This document shows, in pieces, positions 8,574 through 18,000 of a stretch of 64,000 nt of DNA. Origin of the DNA: Streptomyces sp. DvalAA-43 (GTDB lineage Bacteria > Actinomycetota > Actinomycetes > Streptomycetales > Streptomycetaceae); contig NZ_FMBW01000057.1 of NCBI RefSeq assembly GCF_900091725.1, positions 101,328-165,327 on the forward strand, written 5' to 3'. The position numbers were made by a program, and so were the translations under genes. Within the stretch, counting starts at the first letter, position 1. Every line of letters begins with the position of its first letter. The notes beneath the pieces are model-generated. The model searched no databases. It saw only the letters and a list, made by a program, of their open reading frames with translations, and was not told the origin of the DNA.

Positions 8574-9574
8574 CCGGTCCTCCAGTAGTCGGCGTTCAGG
8601 TGACGGCCGATACCGACGGCGGGCAGCAGCACGATCAGGGCACCGGCCGCGAGCGCCCCGTAGTAGACGCCGCTCTGCCAGCCCTGGGCGGCCAGCCCCG
8701 CGCGGACCCGGGTCGCCGTGTCCGTGACGGCCTGCTGGGAGGCGGCCAGATCGCGGTGGTCATGGGCCTGCTGTTCGATCCGGACCAGCCCGTCGCGGGC
8801 GGTCGCCAGCCGGTCCTGGGTGGTGCTCGTCGCGATCAGCGGGCCGGTCGCCAGGAAGACGACGCCCAGCAGCGAGACCAGCAGACAGAGGTCGAGGCTG
8901 TGGCCGCAGCGGGTGCGCAGCACCCACAGCGCGGAGAGGGTGATCAGGACCAGGACCAGCAGGCCGAGTTCGGCGGCCGCCCAGCCGGACCACTGCAAGG
9001 GGTTCAGCGAGCTGAGCGTGTCGATCCGGGCCATCTGGTGCCCCTGGAGGACATCCAGGCGCGGCACCACACCGGTGCCCGCACGGGTGAGGAGCATCTC
9101 GGCCTCGGTGAACTTCTCGGTCTGCATCGGCTCGTCCGACACGTACTTCACCGCGCCGGGGGTGATGGAGCTGCTGTACGAGGTGAGCACCCCGTTCACG
9201 GTTTCGAGCACCCCGCGGCCCCGGTCCCCGTCGATCTGCACGTCGGAGAGCCGGGACAGGCCCTGGTCGGCGGCGGCGAGCTGGTTCTCGTACCGGGCAC
9301 CGGCGCCGACCACGTCGGCGATGCCGCTGTGGACCGACGCCTCGGCCTCCTTGTGGGCGCGCAGCAGGGCGAGCTGGGTGGCGGCCACTCCCTGCACGGC
9401 GGGGGCGCCTCGGCTGCGCATCTCGCCCGCCGAGATCTGGACCTCGCGGTACGAGACGAGCAGGGCGCTCATCGAGACGAGGGCGGCCACCAGCATCGCG
9501 GCCAGATGCCACTCCAGCAGCCGCCGGGTCCTGGACCGGTAGGCGCCGCGGCCCGATCGTCGTCGCGGTGTCAC
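8570..9574 (-). CDS. glnX: GlnX-like four-helix membrane signal transducer
   Basis: 334 aa from a GTG overlapping the stop of the upstream gene (GTGA). There are predicted helices near residues 22-42, about 200-220, about 228-250 and about 305-325. Two extracytoplasmic helical stretches lie between them: one of about 150 residues after helix 1 and a shorter one before helix 4. This is the layout of mycobacterial GlnX, which carries the signal from periplasmic GlnH to cytoplasmic PknG. No enzymatic motif is visible. The call rests on topology and gene context with the PknG kinase rather than on strong sequence identity. Confidence 0.7.
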   Translation of the reverse strand: MTPRRRSGRGAYRSRTRRLLEWHLAAMLVAALVSMSALLVSYREVQISAGEMRSRGAPAVQGVAATQLALLRAHKEAEASVHSGIADVVGAGARYENQLAAADQGLSRLSDVQIDGDRGRGVLETVNGVLTSYSSSITPGAVKYVSDEPMQTEKFTEAEMLLTRAGTGVVPRLDVLQGHQMARIDTLSSLNPLQWSGWAAAELGLLVLVLITLSALWVLRTRCGHSLDLCLLVSLLGVVFLATGPLIATSTTQDRLATARDGLVRIEQQAHDHRDLAASQQAVTDTATRVRAGLAAQGWQSGVYYGALAAGALIVLLPAVGIGRHLNADYWRTG

Positions 9575-10980
9575 AGCCGCCTCCCGCAGTCGATGCAGTA
9601 CACGGCCGCCGGTCCGGCCGGATGGCCGCAGTGCGGGCACGGGACCGCGGGCCCGGCCCGGGGCACCGGGGGCAGCTCCACGGGGTGCCCGGAGGTGATG
9701 CTCAGCATGCCCTGGCGTACGGCGCCCGGGTCGACGCCCGGCCCGATCCGGACGATCCCGCGCGGGGCGTCCACGATGCGGGCGACCTTGCGGACCTCGT
9801 CCACGGCCCAGTCGGCGGCGATCTCGGTGGCGAGCCGGACCGCGCGTCCGAGCTGTGCCTCGGCGCGCCCGCGGTCCGCCAGGTCCAGGGCGGTGTACCC
9901 GTGGGTGAGGGCGGTCCGCATCTGCGTGGAGACGTTCATGGTGTGGATGTTGCGGCCCACGGCCCCGGAGATGCGTGCGGTGTCCGCGGCGGTTCCGGAC
10001 GGCAGCCAGCTGACCACGACCGCCTCGGTGGCGCCGCCGACGGTGACGGCGGCGAACTGGAGGGGCACGCCCAGCGGGTCGTTGCCCGCGTCGGCGCGGA
10101 GGGTGAGGAGGTAGTCGCGGGATTCCGGTTTCCACTGGTGGGTGCGGAAGGCCAGGCGGCGCGGAGCGTCCTGGACGGGCTCCGGTTCCAGCAGTTGCTG
10201 ATGCGGTGCGGTCTCGGTCAGCGTCACGTCCCGCACCGCGGGGCGCACGGTCACCTCGATGGGGAGCTCGGGGCTGCGGACCCGGCGCAGCCTGCCCAGG
10301 GCGGCGGTGACGGCGGGGGCGAAGGAGTCGGGCGAGGGCACGGCGGCGCCGTGCAGCCGGTCCGCAACGGCGAGCAGCGGGGCCGGGTCCCAGCCCGCTC
10401 CGGGCGCGATGACATCGGCGGTGAACTCCCCTTCGCAGCGGTCGAGTTCGATGCTCAGCGCGCTGTCCGGGCGGGTGGTGTCGTCGCCCTCGCCCCGGCT
10501 GCTGCCGTCGGTGATCAGCAGCAGGTGCCGTACGGGCAGGGCGCGTTCGGCGAAGAGTGCGCGCGCCCTGGCCAGCCAGCCGGTGTATCCGGGCGGCTCC
10601 TGTCCCTCGGCGGCCGCGGCGATCCGCCCGACGCTGAAGGCGGCGTCGCGCCGGTCGTCGGGACCGGCGAGCGCCCATCGGCCGCGCAGCGGGTAGCACT
10701 GCGCGGCCCCGCCGCCCAGCACGGTGTAGGAGATCCCGTCGGGCAGCTCCGCCACCGTCCCGGACAGCGCCGCGACGGCCGCGTCCCGCCGTACGGCGGC
10801 CACGTCCACCGCGATGACCAGGGCGATGTCGACGGCGGGGACCCGGTCGCGCGGGCCCACGGCGACCGCCCGGACCTTCACATGGGCGTCGATCCGGGCG
10901 TCCCGGTCCGGGCGCTGCCTCTTCGCGACCTGGACGGACAGACCGATGCCGAGACCGGACGACGCGGGGGTACGGCCCAT
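9571..10980 (-). CDS. von Willebrand factor A-like protein with C-terminal zinc ribbon
   Basis: 469 aa. The N-terminal half looks like a vWA fold: a strand rich in Ile/Val ending IALVIAVD, then helices, and later LLLITDGSSRG. The usual MIDAS DxSxS is not intact (the first loop reads DVAAV), so metal binding may be lost. A beta-rich middle region follows. The C-terminus is a zinc ribbon with two CxxC knuckles (CPHCG and CIDCG). No signal peptide or membrane segment is seen, so it should be cytoplasmic. It starts directly before the pknG stop and overlaps glnX by 4 bases. A scaffold or substrate role for the kinase is inference only. Confidence 0.7.
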   Translation of the reverse strand: MGRTPASSGLGIGLSVQVAKRQRPDRDARIDAHVKVRAVAVGPRDRVPAVDIALVIAVDVAAVRRDAAVAALSGTVAELPDGISYTVLGGGAAQCYPLRGRWALAGPDDRRDAAFSVGRIAAAAEGQEPPGYTGWLARARALFAERALPVRHLLLITDGSSRGEGDDTTRPDSALSIELDRCEGEFTADVIAPGAGWDPAPLLAVADRLHGAAVPSPDSFAPAVTAALGRLRRVRSPELPIEVTVRPAVRDVTLTETAPHQQLLEPEPVQDAPRRLAFRTHQWKPESRDYLLTLRADAGNDPLGVPLQFAAVTVGGATEAVVVSWLPSGTAADTARISGAVGRNIHTMNVSTQMRTALTHGYTALDLADRGRAEAQLGRAVRLATEIAADWAVDEVRKVARIVDAPRGIVRIGPGVDPGAVRQGMLSITSGHPVELPPVPRAGPAVPCPHCGHPAGPAAVYCIDCGRRL

Positions 10981-13326
10981 TCAGCTGCCTCCGGGGGTAC
11001 GGCGTCGGGGTGGGAACCAGTAGCGGGTCTGCGGGCGGACGGCGTGCGAGAGGTCGATGAGCTTCTCGTGGTCGGCGGTGTCCTTGCACTGGCGGGCCAT
11101 CCAGCGGTAGGAGCCCGCCAGTTCCGCCCGTACGGCCGGTTCCCCGGGCACCGGTGCCGGGGGCAGTCCGCGCCGCCACCAGCGGCCGTCGGGCCGTACG
11201 CCACCGGCCTCCGCCCGGACCGCGTCGAGCTTCCACTCGTACAGCTCGGTACGGAGCAGCCGGGCCGCTTCGTCGCCCGTCACCACGGACGCCGGATGCG
11301 GCCCGGGGCCGCCCTCGCGCAGCGGGACCGCGGCGAGCACGGCGTCGATCCGCCGCTTCCCGGGCAGCGGTCGCCCGCCCGCCGCGAGCCGGGCGGCCCG
11401 GATGCGCAGCGCGGCGATCCGGGCGACGGCGTGGTCCCGCGACTCGTCCGGCACCAGGTCCAGCACCTCGGCCGCCGCGTCCCGGTCGCCGCGCGCCAGG
11501 GCCAGCCTGGCCAGCCCCAGCGCGGCACCGACGTGGGAGGGGTTGCGGGCGTGCACGGCCCGGAAGAGTTCGTACGCCGAAGGGATCGCACCGGCCGGGC
11601 GGTCCGGGCCGAGCTGTTCCGCGACATAGGCCAGGGCCAGCTTCGCGGCGTACTCGCCGGGCAGCGCCCGGTGGACGGCGGCGAAGTGCTCCAGGGCGGC
11701 CTCCAGCAGCTGCCGCCGGTCGTCCAGGACGTCCGCGCTGCGCAGTGCGACGAGTCCCCAGTGCCAGCTGAGGCGCCACTGCCGCACCGGCCCCGGGCCG
11801 GGGATGGCGTTCGCCGCCTCCACCTGTTCGCGCGCCAGCGCCACCGCCTCGCCGCCCTCCTGGCCGAGCAGCAGCCGGGCGTTGTGCAGGCAGATCTCCA
11901 CCGACCGCTCCCCCGACCCGGGCTGGGCCAGCAGCCGGGCGGGGTCGTAGCTGCTCACCAGGAACCGGGCCGCCTCCGGGTCCCCGGGGTAGGGCCGGGG
12001 GACGGGCAGCCGCCGGGCGATCTCGGTGGGGGTGGGGATCCCGGAGTCCAGGGCGGGCGCCTCGCGTGTCTCGTCGCGGCGGTGCGGGGCGCGGTCCAGC
12101 CAGTGCGCGTAGTCGGGCACGGTGCCCAGCCGTGCGCCGAGCAGTTCGGTGGACGGGGTGAAGTAGGTGGACGGCTCGGTCCGGTCCCGCTTCCCGCGCA
12201 GCGCCCGGATCTCGCGCAGCACTCCGCGCAGTTGGCCGGCCATCTCCTCGGCGTCGGCGAACCGGCGTTCCGGGTCGCGGTCGGTGGCCCGGTCCACCAC
12301 CAGCCGGAACGAGCTGGTGCCGAGGCCGGGCACATCGTCGCCGACCGCCCAGCCGGCCAGTTCGGCCAGGGTCGCGCCGACGGTGTGGATGTCGTGGGCG
12401 ATGGTCAGCGCACCGTTGCCGGCCGTCTCGGGCGCGGCGTATCTGGGGGTGATGACGGGGGGCAGCCCGGCGGAGCGGCTCCCGCGCACCCCGCCGAGGT
12501 CGATGACCTTGACGCCGTCGTGCTGGTGGACGACGTTGGACGGCTTCATGTCCCCGTACAGGAATCCCATGCCGTGCAGATGGGCGAGGGCTTCGAGGAT
12601 CTGGCAGCCGTAGGTGATGACGTGTTCGATGTCGAGGACGAAGTTGCCCTGCCGGGTCGCCTCGACGACGGCGGAGAGCGTGCGGTCGCCGACGTCCTGC
12701 ATCACGATGTAGCCGCCGGAGACCGTGCCGTCCTCGTTGCTGGTGCTGACGAAGTCCCGGATCTGGACGATGCGTTCGTGCCGGATGGCGACGAGGCTGC
12801 GGCGCTCCTCGGCGGCCTGGGCGGCGCCCCGTTCGGCGTACCGGTTCAGCATTCCCTTCACGGCGACGAGGTCTTCGAGGTGGGTGTCGAGGGCGAGGTA
12901 GACCCAGCCCTGGCCGCCGTGGGCGATGGGCCCGAGGATCCGGTACTGGTCCTGGAGGAGCGGGCCGTCCCGGGTGAGTTCGGGGCGGTAGTTGTACGGC
13001 ACCCCGCATCGGGGGCAGTGGCCCTCGTCGGGCGGCGGGGCGGCGGTGTACGGGGCGACGAAGTACGTGGCGCAGTCCTTGGACGAGCAGCTCATCCGGA
13101 CGTGTGCCTGGGTCACGGCCGCGCTCAGCCGCTGTGCGGGGGTGCTCGGGCTGAGCGGGGGCAGTTCCAGCAGCCCTCTGGGCCCGCACTTCTCGGGGGA
13201 GGCGGGCAGGGGCGGGAGTCCGGGGCCGTCCTCGGAGCGGCCGCAGGTGTCGCAGTGGCCGGTGGTCTGCACGGCGCCCTCGCAGGGGGCTCCGGTGAAC
13301 CGGCGGTGCGGGCAGGGAATCCTCAT
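10981..13326 (-). CDS. pknG: PknG-type serine/threonine protein kinase
   Basis: 781 aa. The layout follows mycobacterial PknG. A Cys-rich N-terminus has two zinc or iron modules (Cys5...Cys28, and a rubredoxin-like set at Cys80, Cys85, Cys104, Cys107). The kinase domain (about 128-370) is followed by a long TPR-like helical region. The glycine loop is IAHGGQGWVYLALD, the ATP lysine is in VAVKG (Lys157), the catalytic loop is YGDMKPSN (Asp259; YND in mycobacterial PknG) and the metal loop is DLG. There is no membrane segment, unlike most actinobacterial kinases. In mycobacteria PknG phosphorylates GarA to control 2-oxoglutarate and glutamate metabolism; no garA is in this window. The ATG overlaps the stop of the protease gene (ATGA). 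Confidence 0.9.
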   Translation of the reverse strand: MRIPCPHRRFTGAPCEGAVQTTGHCDTCGRSEDGPGLPPLPASPEKCGPRGLLELPPLSPSTPAQRLSAAVTQAHVRMSCSSKDCATYFVAPYTAAPPPDEGHCPRCGVPYNYRPELTRDGPLLQDQYRILGPIAHGGQGWVYLALDTHLEDLVAVKGMLNRYAERGAAQAAEERRSLVAIRHERIVQIRDFVSTSNEDGTVSGGYIVMQDVGDRTLSAVVEATRQGNFVLDIEHVITYGCQILEALAHLHGMGFLYGDMKPSNVVHQHDGVKVIDLGGVRGSRSAGLPPVITPRYAAPETAGNGALTIAHDIHTVGATLAELAGWAVGDDVPGLGTSSFRLVVDRATDRDPERRFADAEEMAGQLRGVLREIRALRGKRDRTEPSTYFTPSTELLGARLGTVPDYAHWLDRAPHRRDETREAPALDSGIPTPTEIARRLPVPRPYPGDPEAARFLVSSYDPARLLAQPGSGERSVEICLHNARLLLGQEGGEAVALAREQVEAANAIPGPGPVRQWRLSWHWGLVALRSADVLDDRRQLLEAALEHFAAVHRALPGEYAAKLALAYVAEQLGPDRPAGAIPSAYELFRAVHARNPSHVGAALGLARLALARGDRDAAAEVLDLVPDESRDHAVARIAALRIRAARLAAGGRPLPGKRRIDAVLAAVPLREGGPGPHPASVVTGDEAARLLRTELYEWKLDAVRAEAGGVRPDGRWWRRGLPPAPVPGEPAVRAELAGSYRWMARQCKDTADHEKLIDLSHAVRPQTRYWFPPRRRTPGGS

Positions 13327-14768
13327 CGGCGACCGGCCGGGCCCGGGTCGCCGCGCTGTCCGGGTACGCCCGCCCCGCCGTGCCGCTCCAGGTCCGCCCG
13401 GAGTTCGCGCAGCAGGGCGCGCAGGGCGGTGAGCCGCTCGTAGGGGTCGTCGAGGGCGCGCAGCCGGGCCAGCTGGTGGCGGCGGCGGGCCGCGGTGGCG
13501 CGCGGCGGGGGGCTCAGGGAGGCCGATTCCACCAGGCCGTTCAGTGCGGCCCACTCCGTCTCGATGCCCTCGACGCGGCGGGTCAGGAGGTCGGCCCGCT
13601 CGTCGAGGGCGGGTAACAGCAGCTGCCGCACCACTTCGGTCACCTCTTCGCCGCCGCTGCTCCGCACGATGACGAGCAGCCGGAAGCCGAGTTCCCGCAC
13701 CCGGGCCAGCAGGGGCACCAGGCGGAGCGGCTGCCGGTCCTCGTCGAGTCCGATCACGGCGAGGCTGGGGCCTTTCGCCCGGATCACGCCGGGCCCGTGG
13801 GGTCCGGCCCGGTCCGGGCGCAAGGTCCCGGGCCCCACGCCCCCTGGCTCCGCGTCCTCCGGCCGGTGGGGCGGGGTGCCGCCCGCGAGCAGCCAGTCGC
13901 GGTAGGCATGGGCCTGGTGGCGGGGGGTGCGCAGCCTGGTGATCAGCTCGTCGGCGAATTCCTCGGGGGTGGTGCGGCCGCCCCGGTAGACGAGATGGGC
14001 GCGGTGCAGGTGGTGGCCGAGGGTGCGGTCGCGGCCGCCGCCGTGCGGGACGACGCTGAAGCGGACGGCGGGTTCCTCGCTCCCGGCGAACCATCGCCGC
14101 AGCCGCCGGTCCAGCCCGTGGTCCCAGGCGTCCGGCCCGCTCAACTCGGCGACCAGCGGGATGTGTTCGGCGATCTTGTCGATCGGGATCATGTACGAGA
14201 ACGCCAGGTCGTTGTCGGCCGGCAGGGCGAGTTCGAGGTCGCCGCGCCAGCTGACGACCATGCCGACGACCCGCTCGGGCGATCCGGCCGGTCCGCGGCG
14301 CACCTGCACGGCGGCCCCGCTGAACCCGCGTCTCACCACCTGTTCGTTGCGGTCGGCGTCGAGCTGGATCCAGGCGCCGTGCGCCCCACTGATCCGCCCG
14401 GTCAGCCACATCCCGTCGGCGAAGGACCGCGCGTAGCCGCCGATCCACACCTCGTCCCCGCGCTCCAGACGCCGTTCGAGCGTGGCGGGGGTGGCGTGCG
14501 GGCGGGGGCTCTCCAGGGCGAGTACGGCGATGTCCTCGCCTCTCGCGCCGACCGTGGGGAGCCAGCCGCCCTCGGCGACGCGTGCCCCGACGGACGCGAT
14601 GGCGGAGTTCTCCGCGAACTCCACCCAGATCCGGGCGTCCGGCTCCTTCACGACGTGCGCGCAGGTGAGCGCCCGGTCCTGGGTGAGCAGCACCCCGGCG
14701 CCGCAGACCGGCCCGTCCGCGCCGCCCTGCCGTAATCGCAGCCGCCAGTCCGCCTTCAACTCCCCCAT
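13323..14768 (-). CDS. cytoplasmic trypsin-like serine protease with unassigned C-terminal domain
   Basis: 481 aa. The N-terminal 200 residues form an S1/trypsin-like domain with a complete triad: His in LTCAHVV, Asp in GEDIAVLAL and Ser in RRGFSGAAV. It lacks a signal peptide or membrane helix, so it is probably intracellular. The second half (about 250-460) is not recognised. It contains a segment resembling an alpha/beta fold (PSLAVIGLDEDRQ, FRLLVIVRSSG) and then helical, Arg-rich sequence. It is the first gene of the PknG cassette and overlaps the kinase start by 4 bases. Cytoplasmic trypsin-like domains next to vWA proteins occur in some bacterial conflict or signalling modules; whether this is one is open. 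Confidence 0.75.
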   Translation of the reverse strand: MGELKADWRLRLRQGGADGPVCGAGVLLTQDRALTCAHVVKEPDARIWVEFAENSAIASVGARVAEGGWLPTVGARGEDIAVLALESPRPHATPATLERRLERGDEVWIGGYARSFADGMWLTGRISGAHGAWIQLDADRNEQVVRRGFSGAAVQVRRGPAGSPERVVGMVVSWRGDLELALPADNDLAFSYMIPIDKIAEHIPLVAELSGPDAWDHGLDRRLRRWFAGSEEPAVRFSVVPHGGGRDRTLGHHLHRAHLVYRGGRTTPEEFADELITRLRTPRHQAHAYRDWLLAGGTPPHRPEDAEPGGVGPGTLRPDRAGPHGPGVIRAKGPSLAVIGLDEDRQPLRLVPLLARVRELGFRLLVIVRSSGGEEVTEVVRQLLLPALDERADLLTRRVEGIETEWAALNGLVESASLSPPPRATAARRRHQLARLRALDDPYERLTALRALLRELRADLERHGGAGVPGQRGDPGPAGRR

Positions 14769-14858
14769 GCCGCAAGAGAATACGCGCGTAGCGGGCGCCG
14801 CACCCAGTCCCTGGACGTACTCCGGTCACCCGGCGTCCACCGGATGTCACGCCATGGG

Positions 14859-14991
14859 GCCCGCCCCGCGTACGCGTGAGGCGGGGTGCCCTGGCCGGGG
14901 CCGGCTCCCCGCTGACGCGGACCGCCCGCACACGCGTGGGACGGGGCCCCGACGCCGGCTTCCGCCCCCGCGTACGCGTGAGGCGGGACGG
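14859..14991. repeat. three copies of a GC-rich repeat containing CGCGTACGCG
   Basis: Copies start near 14863, 14931 and 14966. The outer two share CCCGCGTACGCGTGAGGCGGG and the middle copy (CCGCACACGCGTGGGACGGG) is degenerate. The core CGCGTACGCG is a palindrome. They fill most of the spacer between the protease gene and the GH101 gene and look like a small interspersed repeat rather than coding DNA. Confidence 0.6.
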
Positions 14992-15024
14992 AAGCGCCCG
15001 TGGGGCGCTTCCGTCCCGCCTCAC
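14978..15024 (-). terminator. strong terminator after the GH101 gene
   Basis: A perfect 22-bp stem (14978-14999 with 15003-15024) with a GTG loop, 7 bases past the GH101 stop. Its outer part overlaps the third copy of the spacer repeat. Confidence 0.9.
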
Positions 15025-15030
15025 CGGGGT

Positions 15031-18000
15031 TCAGCCGCCGCAGTGGAAGCGCGCGTCGCCCCAGTCCGCGTGGTCGTTGCCGTTGCCGTCGCCGCCGTCG
15101 CCGACGACCAGGTCGACGTACTTGGCTCCGGTGACGTCGGCCGTGAGCGACCAGGCGCTGTCGGCCGCCTTCAGCACGGGCGACTTCACCTTCTCGGTGC
15201 CGTCGGCCCTGACGGAGAACTGCACGCTGCCGGCGCTCTTCTGTACGTCGTCCACGCCGACCTGGGCGGTGAACGAGGTGCACTTGCCGCCCAGGTAGTA
15301 GCGGATCCTCGCCGGTGCGTGGCTGCCCAGGCCCTTGGCGTAGACGGTGCCGCCGACGGTCAGCGGGGAGCCGTCGCCGGTGCCGGTCTCACCGTTGGAG
15401 AGATCCCGCTCCACCGGCCCCCAGCCGTTCTCGGAGGCCGTCCAGTCCAGGTCGCTGGCCCAGCTGTCGGTGGTGGGCGGCGGCGGCAGGGTCCGTACGG
15501 AGGTCTGCGCGCCGAGCGTGCGCCGGGCGCCGCCGACGGTGTACGTCGCCTTTGAACTCAGGCTGTACGTCTGGTACTTGGCGTCGACCGGCGGGGTGAC
15601 CCGCCAGCTGCCGGTGGCCTCGGCGCCCGCCGCGACCGAGTCGAAGGAGACGGCGCCCGCGGGCTCCGCCTGCCAGCCCTCGGGCACGGACAGGCTCAGG
15701 GCGACGCCGGTCGCGGCCGTCGCCTCGTAGTTGGTGAACGAGACCTTGACGGTGTTGGCGGTGCCCGGCTCCAGGGTCTCGGCGGCCGGCTCGACGCCGA
15801 GGGTGCCGCAGGCGGCCTGCTCGGAGGCGGGGGCCGGTCCGAGGTCGGTCACGGTGAAGGAGTCGAGGACGAAGTCGGCGCCGTCGGGGGCGTCGTCACG
15901 CTTGCGCAGTCCGGTCCAGGTGTCGCCGCAGCCCGCGGTGACGGTCTCGGCGAAGTGGCCGGTGGTGCGCTGCTGCCCGATGGCGGTGGTCCGGGTCTCG
16001 ACCGCGTCGGGCTTCCCGTCGGCGGTGATCCGGTCGTAGCCGTCGACCCATTCGTAGGCGCCCGCGTGGCTGGACTGGTAGTCGTACGCGATCTCGTAGC
16101 GGTGCCCGTCGGTCATCGGCACGGTCCACGGGGCGGTGCGGTAGACGAGTCCGGCGTTCTCCTCGTGGGACTTGAGGGACTCCTCGCCGCCGATCACGTC
16201 GTCGATCAGCTTTCCGTTCCACCCGGCCTGGGTGTACGGGGCGTGCAGCTGGGAGATGACGGTGCGGGGGTCGGTGGAGCCGCCCGCGTCGCCCTTGAGG
16301 AAGGGGCCCCAGCCCTGGTCGACGGCCTCGAAGTCCTCGTAGGAGAGGGTGTTCGCCTTGGTCTTCGGGGCGTTGGCGACGATGCGTACGTCATCGGCCC
16401 GCACGCTCGCGGCGCTGCCCTTGGCCGCCTCGATGCGCAGGGTGGTGCGGCCGTTCGCGGGGGCGGTGAAGTTCACCTTGGCGCGCTGGAAGTAGGTGCC
16501 GTGCCAGTCGGACGCGGCGACCTGGTCCTTGACGGTGGAGCGGTCCACGGCGACGGACTTCCCGCCGGCCGAGAGGGTGGTGTGCCGGGTCTTCCCGGGC
16601 TGGACCTCGATGAGCGCGGAGGCGGTGTAGCGCTTGCCGGGGGTGAGGCCGTCGATGCGCTGGGAGAGCGCGGCGGTGCCGGTGCCGGAGAGCTCGGCGC
16701 TGTTGCGGCCCTGGCCGTCGGTGTCGCGGGTGACGGTTCCGGTCTTCGACCAGGAGGTCAGCCCCTGGTCGTTGAAGCCCGGGTCGTCGACCGGGGTGCC
16801 CTGGCCCCACCGGGGGTCGGCGGCCTTCGGCGCCTGCTTCGGGTAGAGGACGTACGGCTGCCCGGCCTCGGCGGTCAGCGTGATCTTCCCGTCGACCGGC
16901 TTGACCGTGCCCGTCTTGACCCGTCCGTTGTCGGTGAGCGCGTAGACGGTGTACGTGCCGTTCGACGGCACCGCCCAGCTGCTCGTCCCGCCGGACTTGC
17001 TGTAGTGGTACAGCTTCTTGCCGCCGTCCCACGGCAGCAGGTAGTCGGTGCCGCTGAGGACCTTGCGGCCGTGGTCGTAGAACGTCCGCGTGCCGTTCTC
17101 CACCGTGCCCCGGACACCGCCGGTCAGGGTGACGTCGTTGCCGTCCCAGCGGGTGATCTGCTGCTGCTGGAGGTACTTGGCGGGCAGGTTGCGCTGCCAG
17201 ATGTTGTCGTAGAAGGCGTTCCAGTCGGTCTCGCCGGTCCAGCCCTCGAACTCGTCGATGGCCGCCTGGCCGAGGACCGGATCGTTGTTCCAGACGTCCT
17301 TCTCGCCGTTGCGGATGAACCGGATGATCTTCGAGTTGAGGCCCTTGTTGGTGGCGCCGCCGTAGTCGAGGTCATTGGCCCAGTGCGACCAGAGCGAGCC
17401 CCGCTCGAACTTGTCGGCCCATTCGGTGGCGACGTTCCAGCCCTGCTTCTGCACCGACCGCAGGGTCTTGTCGGCGATCCAGCCGTGCGTGTAGTAGACG
17501 TCGATGTAGAGCAGGCTCAGGTTCGGGTCGGTCTCGTCGCGCAGCTGCTGGAAGCGCTTGGCCAGGTCGCCGCTGTTGATGTCGCGGCGCTGGTCGATGT
17601 AGTAGCTCTGGCCGAGCCAGTTCCAGCCGGGCTTGGTCTTGTCGACGAGCTTCTCGTCGAAGGCCTTGGCCTCGGGGTACGCCTCGGTGGCGTTGACGTG
17701 GACGCCGAAGGTGGCCCCCCACTTCTTGCCGTCCTTCAGGAGTTCGTTGAGGTCCTTCAGCCCGCCGGCGCGCTTGTTGTAGTCGCCGCCGTAGTCGGGG
17801 TGGGCGGAGTCGTGGCCCTCGGAGGCGTACCCCTTGAGGAGTGCCAGCTGCCCGAGTCCGTCGGTGGCCAGCGAGATCCGCTTGACGTCGTCGAGGGTGC
17901 GCAGGAAGGGGTGGGTGGCCTGGCTGGCGAAGTTGAACGGGATGTGGGTGACGACCCGGTCCGGGGTGTCCTCGCCGCCGGGCGCCTTCACGCCGATGGA

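Noticed and set aside
8570..13189. A single 1539-codon minus-strand protein
   Set aside because: Only its last 334 codons are a real gene (the GlnX-like protein, starting at 9574). The upstream part is the wrong frame of the kinase and vWA genes.
9568..13443. A 1291-codon plus-strand frame
   Set aside because: It spans three well-supported minus-strand genes and has no recognisable domain.
13323..14768. Secreted trypsin
   Set aside because: No signal peptide or lipobox is present, and the gene is coupled to a cytoplasmic kinase, so an intracellular location is preferred.
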